NCBI GenBank assembly: GCA_028583685.1
Contig: JAMXIF010001210.1
Location: forward strand, 6,184,194-6,248,193
Reading direction: 5' to 3'
DNA length: 64,000 bases
Origin: Petaurus breviceps papuanus
Taxonomy: Eukaryota; Chordata; Mammalia; Diprotodontia; Petauridae
Shown here: positions 24,706 through 35,954 of the stretch, piece by piece
Numbering within the stretch: the stretch's first letter is position 1
Layout of the letters: the number at the start of each line of letters is the position of its first letter
The notes under the pieces: generated by a model
The model's input: the letters and a program-made list of their open reading frames with translations, nothing else
The model's database searches: none
What the model was told of the DNA's origin: nothing
Position numbers and translations under genes: made by a program

Positions 24706-24950
24706 TGGCAGCTACGTGGTACAGTGGATAGAATGTCTAGCTTGAAGTCATGAAGACTTCTCTTCCTGAGTTCTTATCTGACCTCTGACACTTACTAGCT
24801 GTGTTACCCTAAGAAAGCAACTTAACCCTGTTTGCCTCAGTTTCCTCATTTGTAAAATGAGCGGGAGAAGGAAATAGCAAACCAACACAGTATCTCTGCC
24901 AAGAAAACCCCATACAGAGTCACAAAGAATGAGATGTTTTCAGCAATGGT
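24706..24950 (+). mobile_element. MAR1-type SINE
   Basis: The head is ggcagctacgtggtacagtg and the body cacttactagctgtg. The RTE-type tail includes gagaaggaaatagcaaacca and gccaagaaaacccc, then gagtcacaaagaatgag. Confidence 0.8.
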
Positions 24951-25034
24951 ACCAGATCCCTTCAATGAGAACGAAAATGTCATCTAGGTCATCAAAGTCA
25001 TCTACTACATTAATAATAAATTATGTAACTTAAC

Positions 25035-25730
25035 AAGGCTATAAGCTACGACTGAAGTGGAGGAAAGTTGGTGGACAACTTTTTGTTTGCAGAGGACTGT
25101 GCACTTAATGCAGCCTTTGAGGGTGAGATACAACAACAGAGTAGGGATCAAATCTCTGCAGCTTGTGCTAATTTTGACCTGATAACACCGAGAAAAGGAG
25201 TTCTCCACCAGCTGGCCCTCCATCATCTATATGTGAAACCACTGATTACAGCAAATAGAGAAATTCTAAATGCTGTGGATAAGTTCACTTACCTTGGCAG
25301 TGTATTTTCCAGGGATGTACATACACATAAATGATAATGTTGACACATGCATTACCACTGTTAGTTCACTGTTTGGGAGGCTCTGAATGAAAGTGTGGGA
25401 AAGAAAAGGTATTAGACTGCCTACCAAACTGAAAAGCTATAAAGCTATTACGCTGACCTCATTGTGGCATGATTGTGAAACCTGGACAGTATACCAATGC
25501 CAGGAAAGTGAACTGCGTCTATTTCAGTTGTCTTAGGAAGACTCTGGAGATCACCTGGCAAGATGAGGTACCAGACACTAAGATTCCTTCTTGAATTGAA
25601 TTACCAAGAATTCAAACTCTACTGCAGAGAGTACAGCTCCAACAGGCTAGCCATGTTGTTTGAATGCCAAATGTACATTTGCCTAAAAGACTATTTTATT
25701 GATAACTCACACAGTGCTTTAGGATGATGA
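25035..25730 (+). mobile_element. RTE-clade LINE fragment, plus strand
   Basis: The fragment covers part of the RT and C-terminal region of the same RTE family as 23098-24237, in the opposite orientation. Readable pieces are FAEDCALNAAFEGEIQQ (25086 on), SAACANFDLI, HHLYVKPLITANREILNAVD and KFTYLGSVFSRDVH, then several frame changes through the equivalent of KLFYGELTQ at about 25680-25720. The catalytic FADD reads FAED. Confidence 0.8.
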
Positions 25731-26249
25731 TTTTATCAGAACTGAAGAAGGGAATACAAATAGGCAATTATTGAAAAAGTCTAGGCAAAAGCTAATGCAC
25801 CTGAACTAAGATAGTGGTCATCTATCCAATTAGAGAAAAAGGGACAGTATGGTGAAAGAATCAAACACAAAGGTACCTGAAACAATACTTCTTCAATAAT
25901 TAAGAAAACTCTGTACTCTAAATTCAAAGTAAATTTAATTATAAAAAGAAAATTATTTCTCTTGCACCAAACTAATAACTGAAATGCAGAATATATCCTT
26001 TTAAAATATAGCTAATGAAAGAACACAGTTCTTAACCAGGTGCTCTCAGTCAATAGACTCTTCCTTCCACTTACTTCCAGCCCTTTGGTTAGACATAGTT
26101 CAATAAGAAGCTTGTACATGCTCTAGTGGCTGATGGTGCCTTTCTATAGGCTAGGAAGACATGGCAAAGATATCAGAGAAAAATAACTGGACATGGAAGC
26201 TCCATGTAGGAGCTTCAAGAGAAGGACAGAAATGTTCCCTTAAACAATT

Positions 26250-26578
26250 CTTGCTGACTCTGAGAAGATATTGGAAAAGGATGATGCTGAAATCCAGCTT
26301 ACTGGTTTCCTCTATGACCTCATTCAGGAATTCCAGAATCATAGAGTGTTTGCCCAAGTTCATCATTTTCTATACAAGGCCATGGACTGCAAAGAGATTG
26401 GTGACTTCTCAAGATTTCTCCTGTTTATTCAGTGGAAGGGATGGGAACATCTTCTTTTGAGAAAGACAGGAAGAATGAAAAGAAAGATACAAAGGTATGC
26501 TGGCATGAAAACAAGGGTAGATGAAATAAATCACCCTAGACTGCCTGTACATTTTAGGAAAGGATGGGCTAAGTAGGT
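26250..26578 (+). other. Open segment of unknown origin (possible retrocopy remnant)
   Basis: An open frame from about 26250 to the stop near 26576 reads ADSEKILEKDDAEIQLTGF, LYDLIQEFQNHRVFAQVHHF, LYKAMDCKEIGDFSRFLLFI and so on to HFRKGWAK. Composition and residue order look protein-like (amphipathic helices, no low complexity) and codon use is plausible, but I do not recognise the protein. There is no clear acceptor or donor pair and no SPAG16 similarity. It could be a decayed retrocopy, part of a repeat, or chance. Confidence 0.3.
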
Positions 26579-26599
26579 GTAATGTTAATGGAATATAAG

Positions 26600-27075
26600 A
26601 TCTTCATCCATTAATAGGCCTATGTGACACATGTCCCCTTTTCCTTGGGACAAGGGCTGTGTTCCCAGGTCTAAAGGTACAAAGGTATTTCAATCACAGC
26701 TGTGATACATCCTGAGTCACATAGAGTTCACTGGGGGGAGGAACTTACCTAAGGAGGAGCCTGCTTAGAGGAAAGGCTTGCCTGTAAGAAGGCTTTTACA
26801 CCTTTTAGTACTAAGCTAATTAGGCACTGAGTCAGGAGGGTTGTGATGTCTTCTGGCTCTAAGTCTATTAGTTGAAAACTATATATACTACATGCCAGGC
26901 AATCACCAGTCATCTTGACTGCTGTCCTGCCATTGGACTTCAATGACTCAAGAAAGAAAGAATAAGGCTGATGACTTTGTGAAACTCTACCTCACTTAAA
27001 TCCAATTCACATACATCACCCCACCATGTCACTGGTCCTCTTTGAAAAGGAAGGACTAACAATAACATAATCAGG
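26600..27075 (+). mobile_element. Non-coding element with RTE-type 3' tail
   Basis: The right end (caccccaccatgtcactggt, then cctctttgaaaaggaaggac) matches the 3' end style of the RTE copy at 23098, whose reverse complement reads gtgatgtcattttgattctc then ttcaagaaaggacaac. Nothing upstream codes for protein. It is probably an RTE 3' UTR or a short element moved by RTE. Confidence 0.5.
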
Positions 27076-28184
27076 AGACAAGAGGTGATGAGTGCCAGAA
27101 TGAGGATTGAGACTGTGAAGGGAGAGAAGAGATTTTGAGGGAGGTGGTAAGATTTGGCAATTGGTGAAATAGGAGGGGAGGTAAAATAAAGAGGCAAGTT
27201 TGTTAAGCTGGATGACTAGAATGATAATGGAGACCTCAATAGAAAAAAACTGACTAAGAACTTAGCCTATAGTTACTTTATAATATGAATAACATACAGC
27301 GAATTGTTCCCAGCAAATAAAAAGCTAAAATTCTTTAAATTTCCTTAAAAATTACCTATGGATGTTGTTTCTATTAAACCACCTGGAGTAAATAGGAATG
27401 AAAATAATCCTGTATAAAGAGGCAAGGGAATCTATAAATATAAATTTTACTGTTTCACCATCAAAAGTATAAAATAATTTACAAACAATTCTCAGCAAAT
27501 ACTGAGTAAATACATTTTCATCATATAAATCTGACATACATGAACACAATTCTTATTAAAAAATAACAAAATGTTGAAATGAAAATCCAAAATTAATAGC
27601 ATTAAAATGCTGCATTAATGTGTTGTAAGTAGTATTTTTTTCTTTATAAATCCTGCAAGTCAAGTTTTTTTTAATTTCCATTTCTTCTAAATCATTCCCC
27701 AATTTAAGATTTAAACTGCATTCATCCTCCCTTATACATTAACATGTAAAAAAAATACAATGCAATTTTAGAGTGTGATTGCCTACGTGAATTTTTTTGG
27801 AAACAGATTTTGCTATTTCACATTTTTTTATATTTATTATATCATATCATATCATATTATATTCACATTGTATTTAACATTATACTAAACTTCATATCTT
27901 CTTAAATAATAGCCGACTTTAAAATAACAATAGAAATAGCATCATATTTCACTAACTTTTAGGCATAAAAATAATTTGTGGTTTGCAAGTATTCCACAAA
28001 GGAAAATCATAGTGTGAATAAAAAAGACAATAAATTCCTTTTTAAAATTATCCTGCATCTATGTAAACATAAAATATATCTATATTAGATTGCTGCCTAA
28101 CTTGTTAAATAAGCCTTTAGTTCATATTAATTGGTATTTTAAGTTGCACAAAAATGTGTACAATGTGTGTGAATTTTCCATAGA
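27076..28184. other. AT-rich intron, nothing recognised
   Basis: A short TCATA-type tandem run at 27838-27865 is the only feature noted. Confidence 0.5.
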
Positions 28185-28440
28185 TTCATGAAAGATGCTT
28201 TTTCTGGTCAAGTTCTGTGATTTCATTCATGTGGGGAATGCCTGCCATGGAAACTTCTTGCACCAAAGCAGACTGGTTCCTTATAATCTTAGAAAGTTGC
28301 CTGGGCTGACAAAGAATTAAGTGTCTTATCCAGGGCCATGCAATTAGGATATCCAAGGTAGAACTCAAACGTAACTATCCTTGAATACAAAGCTGACCCT
28401 CTTCTTCTCTATTATGCTACACTGCAGCTCAGGGCAATAC
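28185..28440 (-). mobile_element. CORE-SINE (THER/MIR-type), full body
   Basis: Antisense: tctgtgatttcattcatgtg, then taagtgtcttatccagggcc and a degenerate catgcaattaggatatccaa, ending ttatgctacactgcagc. Confidence 0.6.
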
Positions 28441-29189
28441 TTATACCTAAGTATAAAAGAATGCAATAACTAATGATAATTCACTATTATGTAATTTCTC
28501 CTAGGGTTTTTCTTATTCTTCTAAATATCCTGTAAGAAATAAACATATAATTAAAAAAACTTTTATTAAAATAGCTCTGATTCATTAAAATTTTCTCCTG
28601 TCCTTGATTTGGAACTGATGGCAAGCACTCTGAAGTGCTTCTGTGATCTTGACAGCCTCAATTCTTTCCCTTGCCTAAAATTTAAAAAAAGCCTAAAACA
28701 ATAGGTAAGAAAAGCACACAGCTAGAGCTAAAGAGAACACAGTCAGCACTGACAGCCTTAGACTTTGCATTGCATTAAAGTTCCTTACATAATTCTGCTG
28801 TTATTGGGTGGTAGCCCTGATTATATATCAAAAATTATCAATGGAATAAAAGACAAGAAGTCTGAAAACTTAATACTAGAAGAGGCAAACAGAATCTGCA
28901 AGGAAGTCATTCCTAAAGTGAAAATGCTTACTCTGTGCATTCATTGAGATCATGCCTTCATTTATTCAGTTAAAATGTGAATTTTGAACTTTTGGCCAAA
29001 GTTTGATAAGATCTTAAAAAGACGCAGCACAAAGTGTTCTCCAAATTTAGTTACAAATATCAAATCAACACATGATTGAAGGGAATGTCTGAATATAAAA
29101 TTAGTCAACAGTTCAAGAGTCAGTTTCATAGGAGTCACAATTAAGGCATCATCATGACATTCTAATCACAATGATGAAACAATTTGTGG

Positions 29190-29275
29190 AATCACTGAAC
29201 TTTAGAACTGGAAGGAACCAAAATTTATCTAAGCTCAACCTTCTATCTTGTAATCTTCACAGCTTTAAAGAAATT
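29190..29275 (-). mobile_element. MIR3-like SINE fragment
   Basis: The match is to gaactttagaactggaagga in the antisense orientation. Short and decayed. Confidence 0.4.
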
Positions 29276-29627
29276 TAAAATACCTTTTTTGTTGTTGCTG
29301 TAGCCCGTAGCATTGCAGGGAGGCCTCAGTTCATGCTCAGCTTTCATAATTCTGACTCTTTTTTACAAATTTTTGTCATTCTTTTGTACTTCTTTCTTTG
29401 GTTATACACTCCTTTCATTTTTGGGTTCACATTCATTTAAAAGCAGAGTTCCTCAGAAAGGTTCTTCTATAACTCTTCCAATTGTTTACTCATTTTTTAA
29501 ACACCTCTTACTTGAAGGGCTTTTACATTTCAGTGCACCCCATCTCTCTCTCTTGATTATACTTTCCTTTCTCTAAATTTTCTTACTTAGCTCTGGTTTG
29601 GGGATATGTCTACTAAATCGGTCTTAC

Positions 29628-29697
29628 CTCTAATCTCTGGGACCTGCAGACTATGTCCTGTTTCCAAATTCCTTAACGTTGTTTGAAGTCCTGTAAT
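29628..29697 (-). CDS. SPAG16: SPAG16 short internal exon (linker, third of four)
   Basis: This 70-bp minus-strand exon starts in phase 0 after TTCTTTAG and ends in phase 1 before GTAAGA (29622-29627). The peptide is ITGLQTTLRNLETGHS followed by LQVPEIR, corresponding to the remembered ISGLQETLK...GHSYHGPQIK of placental SPAG16. It is the least conserved of the four, as expected at the transition from coiled coil to a flexible linker. Its single trailing G joins TA of the next exon to give valine, reproducing the IKV/IRV junction. Introns on either side are 8,099 bp and 7,819 bp. Its length is not a multiple of three, so skipping it would shift the frame. Confidence 0.92.
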
Positions 29698-30224
29698 CTA
29701 AAGAATAAAACAGATATTGTAAGGCTGTGTTTCTTGTTTTACCAATAACATTAAACAGATTACTTAAATAGGCCCCATCTAATCATAAAATATCAAAATG
29801 TATTACAATGCTTATCTAGCTTTAAAACTTCAAGGATCTATAATTATATCAATAAGGGTACTCCCTCCACTGATTTAAGTCCCCCTAAAACACAGTATAT
29901 AATCTTAGAGAGCTACTATAGTTGAATTATCTATCACCCTATGGGGATAATGATAATGGTGAGATTCTCCAAGTTTTACAAATACAATATATAACTGATC
30001 CATTTCCAAGTATAGATTTTAATTTGGTAGGGCCTGCTAGAATTTATACTCATATGGCACATCTCCACACAATGATTATATCAGAGTAGAACTAGAAGGA
30101 CTATTATTTATCTTGGATTAATTATTTGAAAACTTGAAATTAATTCTTTATAAAAGTGCCTACACTAAAAATAATTTATATGATTTTGTGAATCAAAAAC
30201 TTTTACTACTTTTAAAAAAGTTTA

Positions 30225-30450
30225 CATTTACCTATTGCTTTAAGATTTATGAAGTAAAAATATTATCACATTAAATCCTCACAACAGCCCTGTGAGGAAT
30301 TGTACAATTATCTCTTTTTCATAAATGAGGAAACTAACATTCAGAAAGGATAAGTGGCCTTCTCATGGCCACATGGCTGAAAGTCACAAGCTAGGATTTG
30401 AACCCAGGTACTTTGACTACAAGTCTATTGCTTTTTCCACTATATCACTG
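30225..30450 (-). mobile_element. CORE-SINE (THER1/MIR-type)
   Basis: Antisense: taaatcctcacaacagccct, then ataaatgaggaaactaac and ggatttgaacccaggtactt. Confidence 0.75.
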
Positions 30451-31360
30451 CTGAATATTCATAATATAGTACTTCGTTTTGTAAGATGTTTCTTCTGATT
30501 TTAAACTGGCATATAATTACTTCATTCAGTCTTGTAATGTTGCTATGAGATAGTTGGCAAATATTACCATTCAAGCCCTTATCCAAGGTATAATAAATAC
30601 TTTTAGATACTCTGCCCACAAAAGCTCTGTTGACTTATATTTTTTTGTTTTGTTTTCTTTCCTTTTTTGTAGTTTATTTTTGTTATTTTTTAGTTTACAT
30701 CATTCATTTCCACAAGATTTTGAGTTACAAATTTTTTCCCCATTTTTCCCCTACCCACCACCTCAAAACAGTGATCCCACTGAATGTCCACCCTCCCCCA
30801 ATCTGCTTTCTCCTATATCTTCCCTCATCTCTCCTCCGACATTCCAGTAGAGCATGATGGATCTCTATGCCCCAGTGCCTGTATATCTTATTTCCCAATT
30901 ACATGTTAAATAATAATAATAATACATATTTTAAACATTTGATTTTAAACTTTTGAATTCCAGATTCTTTCCCTACCTCCCTCGTCACCCACTCTTACTG
31001 GAAAGATAAGCAATTGCATATAGGTTGTACATGTGTAGCTATGCAAAATATTTCCATGGTGGATATATTGTGAAAGACTGACTGTATTTCCCTCCATCCA
31101 ATCCCGTCCCCCATTTGTTCTATTCTCTACTTTGATCCTGTCTCTATTCAAAAGTGGGTGCTTCCAACTTCCCTCTCCCCCAGTCTGCCCTCCCTTCCAT
31201 CATACCCCCTCTCATCTCCTTCCCCCCTACTCTCCTGTAGAGTGAGATAACCTATTTAGTATGTATGTCATTCCCTCCCTGAGCCAAATTCATTGAGAAT
31301 AAGGTTGACTCATTCCCTTTTGCCTTCCTGTTCTTCCCCTCCATTGTAACAGTTTTCCCT

Positions 31361-31440
31361 TGCCTCTTCTATATGAAATATTTTACCCCATTCTATCTCT
31401 TGCCTCTTCTATATGAAATATTTTACCCCATTATATCTCT
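31361..31440. repeat. 40-bp tandem duplication in HAL1 copy B 3' UTR
   Basis: The unit tgcctcttctatatgaaata ... ttctatctct (31361-31400) is repeated with one or two changes at 31401-31440. Copies A and C have one unit. Confidence 0.85.
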
Positions 31441-31651
31441 CCCCATCTCCTCTCATTATATTCCTCTCTCACCTCTTAATTTCAACTTTTAAGTATCATT
31501 CCTTCCTATTCAACAATACATTTACATTCCTTTCAACTATTCTCATACTGAGAAAAGTTTCATAAGTTACAATTAATTGTTTTTTCATGTAGGAATGTAA
31601 GTAATTTAACTTTGATAAGTTCCTTATGATTTCTTTTCCCTGTTTACCTTC

Positions 31652-32587
31652 TCATGCTTCTCTTGCTTCTTGTGTCTGAATGTCAAATTTTCTATTCAAC
31701 TCTGGTTTTTTCATCAAGAATTCTTGAAAGCCCTCTATTTCATTGAATGACCATATTTTCCCCTGAAACATGAGACTCAGTTTTGCTGGGTAGGTGATTG
31801 TTGGTTTTAATCCCAGCTCCTTTGACCTCCAGAATATCATATTCCAAGCCCTTCAATCCCTTAGTGTAGAAGCTGCCAGATCCTGTGTTATCCTGATTGT
31901 GTTTCCACAGTATTAAAATTGTTTCTTCCTGGCTATTTGTAATATTTTCTCCTTGATCTGGGAACTCCAGAACCTGACTGTAATATTCTTAGGAGTTTTC
32001 TTTTTGGGATCTTTTTCAGGAGGTGACCGGTGGATTCTTTCAACCTCTATTTTGCCCTCTGGCTCTAAAACATCAGGGAAATTTTCTTTGAGAATTTCTT
32101 AGAGGATGATTTCTAGGTTCTTTTTTTGATCATGGCTCTCAGGTAGTCCAATAATTTTTAAATTATCTCTCCTGGATCTATTCTCCAGGTCAGTGGTTTT
32201 TCCAATGAGATATTTCACATTGCCTTCTATTTTTTCATTTGTTTGGATCTGTTTAATAGTATCTTGATTTCTCATAAAGTCACTAGCTTCCATTTGCTCT
32301 AGTCTAATATTTAAGGAATGATTCTCTTCAGTGAGCTTTTGAGATTCTTTTTCTATCTGGCAAATTCAGCTTTTTAAGGCATTCTTCTCCTCATTGCCTT
32401 TTTGAGTCTCTTTTGCCATTTGAGTTAGTCTATTTTTTAAGGTGTTATTTTCTTCAGTCAGTTTGTTGACTCTCATTTCATAATATTCTTGCCTCGTTCT
32501 CATTTCTCTTCCCAATTTTTCCTCCACTTCTCTTATTTGGTTTTCAAAATCCTTTTTAATCTCCTCTATGGCCTATAACCAGCTCGT
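31652..32587 (-). pseudogene. HAL1 copy B ORF1, decayed
   Basis: The start codon position (32585-32587) reads ACG instead of ATG. Downstream pieces MEASDFMRNQDTIKQIQTNE and YLIGKTTDLENRSRRDNL (about 32100-32293) and LKPTITYPAKLSLMFQGKIW to the REA-stop (31652-31840) match copy C. Frame changes separate them. Confidence 0.78.
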
Positions 32588-33440
32588 ATTATTCTTGGAA
32601 GCTTTTGGTGCAGGAGTTCTGACTTCACTGTCTTCCTCCTGTTCCATGCCCTGATCCTTTTTGTCCCCAAAAAAGGAATCTAGAGTCGGACCTCTGTGCT
32701 TGCCTTGCTTCCCTCATTTGCTCATGTTTGCCACTCAATTTTTTTACTTTTGAGCTTTTTACCACAGTAGAACTCTGCTACCAGAGCAGGGAGCTTTGTC
32801 CCAATCGCTGGGGTTTTCTCTGCTCCTGGAGCTATTAGTTGGGTGCCTTCTCTGAAGTCTCCACATGCTCTAGTAAACTGGTCACGTACCCCAGAGGACA
32901 TCTATCCTAGACTGTGATCCATATCCAAGCAGGTTAAAGCAAGAGCGATTACCCCTCAGACTGGTTGCTTGGTTCCCCCCCACAACCTGCAGACTAAGAG
33001 CTCTGAAGCAGCCACGTGGCGGCAGCTGTACTGCGTCAGCACCTCAGCTGCTTCTCCCTCCAGGGGTTAAGGCCTGACCACACTTCTGAACTCCTAGTTC
33101 ACAAAGTCCACAGTGCACTGACCTCTCACTCTGTCCTTAGCATCTATGGGTTAATAATTCTGGAAACTGCCACAGCTGCTGGTGATACCTCCAGCTGGTG
33201 GCTGGTTGTGGCCGCCCTGACGCTAAAACCTCCGACTCACGAGGGGCTGTGCTCAGCTCCCAACTTGCTGCACTGGCTGCTTCCTGCCAGGCTGCCAGGC
33301 TATCCTCAATGGGAGGTTAGCTTCCCTGTGTCATTTTGTAGTTCCAAAGTTTGTTCAGAGTCACCTTTTACATGAATTGGAGGAGGTGGAAGCGGAAGCC
33401 CCGTGGAAGTCCTGTTTCTACTTAAAATTTTTTTATATTA

Positions 33441-34276
33441 ATGAATATTTGTTTTGGTTGGTGAAGTAGAGACTGAACCACCCCAAAATTATATTTAGGT
33501 TTTCTCTAATAAATTAAACCTTTAAAAATTTCATTCCTCTAATATAGATAGAGAGCTATGCCAAGACAACACTTACATCCATTTTATTCTATCCTTTCTC
33601 CTTAATTCTATATCCTATCAGTCATTACCAAACTTTTTTCTTTTTTTTTGATGATTACCATATCATTAAATTCAAAGGATAGATTAGTTTTCATGAAATG
33701 CCCTTTAAAAACAACAACGACTAAGCTTTCTATCTATCTTTGGAAATCAAATGGATTTCGTCAGATCTTTATTGCCCCGTGGATCAATAATTCAATTGTC
33801 ATTATGAAATCCAAAATCCCTTTTCTAGAGACAATTTTTTCTATATTTAGGAATAAAAATAATGATAGGCTAAAGTTCTTATTAAACTTTCAATTATAAG
33901 AGATCAATTGTCAACACTATAATTTATTTATAATGATGTAGCAAGTCTTGCTTACAATTAATTGGCAGCCTATAGTTTTGCATATACTATGCTTAATTAT
34001 TTTCCTTATTTACATTTTACATTCTCATTTTATTCTCAATATACTTGAAAAAGAACTTAAAAATTAAACACTTAATTATTCTTACTACAGGGAAGATATA
34101 AAAGAAGTTTGATCAGATTGGTACTAACAGGCCTAAAAGACAAATCTTTATTCCCATCATGGCCAGAGTTCCACAGAGGAAATAGAGATCAGAATGGGGA
34201 AAAGGAACTTGCTTCCTTATCTTTTTAAATTGAATAGTAAAGATCCAATTTCTTAATTTTGTTGAGAATAAATTTT
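33441..34276. other. AT-rich intron, nothing recognised
   Basis: No repeat family or exon seen. Confidence 0.45.
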
Positions 34277-34293
34277 GAGAACACAATACTCTG

Positions 34294-34430
34294 GGGGCAC
34301 GTAGGTGGCACTAGCCCTGGACTCAGGAGGACCTGAGTTCAAATGTGGTCTCAGACAATTGATACATTTACTAGGTGTGTGACCTTGGGCAAGTCACTTA
34401 ACTCCAATTGCCTTGCCCCCCCCCCAAAAA
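34294..34430 (+). mobile_element. Marsupial SINE (WSINE-like), young, with 17-bp TSD
   Basis: The SINE is flanked by gagaacacaatactctg (34277-34293) and gagaacacagtactctg (34431-34447), 16 of 17 identical. It lacks about 20 bp between the A-box region (gtaggtggca) and ctagccctgg compared with the other copies. The tail is C-rich then A5. Confidence 0.92.
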
Positions 34431-34447
34431 GAGAACACAGTACTCTG

Positions 34448-35481
34448 CCATATTAAAAAAACAGATACAAAGGCACAGTAAAAAGAAAAAAAAATTAAAC
34501 AGTTGGATTATCAACTATCTTGAGTTATTTATGCCTCTGGTTTTTAAAGTATATATAATCATAAAATTTTATCACTGAGAGATGACAATAATGTCCATTT
34601 CACTTTCAGATTCCATAAATAGGTGTTTCTAAGATAAAATAAATGTGTTCCTTAAAAAAAAAGTCTTCATATTTTTGTAAAATGAATATTTTCCCAATGA
34701 TTTCCAGTATTAGTTAAGGAATGTAATCCTATGGAAAAAATAGGGTCCACAAAGAAGAGAAGAGATGATATTGGTGGCACTGCAGACACTTTGGCTAAAG
34801 CCTCTCTAGGAGGGTGCTGAGATTGTCTCACAAAAACAAAGGGTAGATTTCTGCCAGAAAGGCAAGATAGAAGCTTTCAGGGCCACTGGACCTGAGGTAT
34901 GCCAAGACACAAAAAAAGAGCTATTCAGCTCAAGGGCAAAAGCCTTCTTAGGAAGTCACTCCAGTGCTTGAGGGGTAGGATTTAAAGGGCATTCATCCCT
35001 CCTGGCTGACACATTTCTGATAAAGAGATTGGATACTTTTCATGGTTCTGGATATATTTTCTATTACCATATTCTTAACAGCTAATTTTTGAACAAATGC
35101 AATCATACTGTAATGTAATAAAACTTACTGTAATCATAGATAAATAGCAAAGTTAGTTCTTATTATATGAACTGAAAGGCATCAGCAAATAAAATACAGA
35201 ATAATCAATGATGGCAATTTACTCAATTTCAGCAGTACAGGATCTAAACTAAAGGCTGATCAAAGAGGATGCTAAAATCAGAAAAAAAGGAGAAAAAGCA
35301 TCACGGGCTGTCATAAAGGACATAAATTTTGTAACTAATATGATACCTTATTCTTCTTTCAGGGCATACCAAAGGAAAGCCTATGAATCTTGGACTATGA
35401 CTACATTCTAGGTCCAAATGCAGAGAACACACAAAACTTTAATTAGTTCTAAATTAATTGGGATTGTCCTGGATTTCCTTT
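34448..35481. other. Intron, nothing recognised
   Basis: No named repeat or exon seen. Confidence 0.4.
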
Positions 35482-35498
35482 GAAATATTCTCCAACTT

Positions 35499-35672
35499 AG
35501 GGGTGGCTAGGTGGCACAGTTAATAGAGAATTAGCCCTCGAGTCAGGAGGACCTGAGTTCAAATTGGCCCTCAGACACTTAACACTTACTAGCCATGTAA
35601 CCTTGGGCAAGTCACTTAACCCCAACTGCCCTGCCTTCTCCCCTCCAAAAATCAAAAAAAGAAAATAAAAAA
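35499..35672 (+). mobile_element. Marsupial SINE (WSINE-like), young, with 17-bp TSD
   Basis: Full-length copy (ggggtggctaggtggcacag ... cccaactgccctgccttctc and an A-rich tail). It is flanked by gaaatattctccaactt (35482-35498) and gaaatactctccaactt (35673-35689), 16 of 17 identical. Confidence 0.93.
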
Positions 35673-35954
35673 GAAATACTCTCCAACTTGGTACTTTGGT
35701 GGCCCATTTGACCAGAAAACAACTCTGAGCTTCAAGCTTACAGTGGTCCAGACCTTTATTTCTAGAATTAATCTAAAAGTAGACTAGGTTGTACAGTATG
35801 GAAACAAGAGGATAGTCATTTTAATAAAATGATAACAATGATCATAATAGTATATTTATACAACACTTTATTTAAAAGCTCAAATGTTTTCTCTTTTTTT
35901 CTCTGAAAAAGCTATGATAAAAGATAGGAAGAATAGTATAACTAAGACACTGAG

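Larger units (their letters stand above)
30641..33419 (-). mobile_element. HAL1 (half-L1) retrotransposon, copy B, near full length
   Basis: This 2.8-kb minus-strand element has the same layout as copy A: 5' UTR about 32588-33419, ORF1 region 31652-32587, 3' UTR 30690-31651 and an A-rich tail (T-rich on this strand, 30641-30672), with no ORF2. Its flanks ACTTATATTTTTTT and ACTTAAAATTTTTTT are compatible with a degraded target duplication. Orientation matches SPAG16. Confidence 0.87.

Noticed and set aside
28598-28690. Minus-strand AG-bounded frame ARERIEAVKITEALQSAC...IKDRRKF with a stop, a possible alternative last exon
   Set aside because: It is only 30 codons, has no recognised similarity, and is out of phase with the SPAG16 exon just before it (phase 1). 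It would require skipping to the 37.8-kb exon. RNA reads would be needed.
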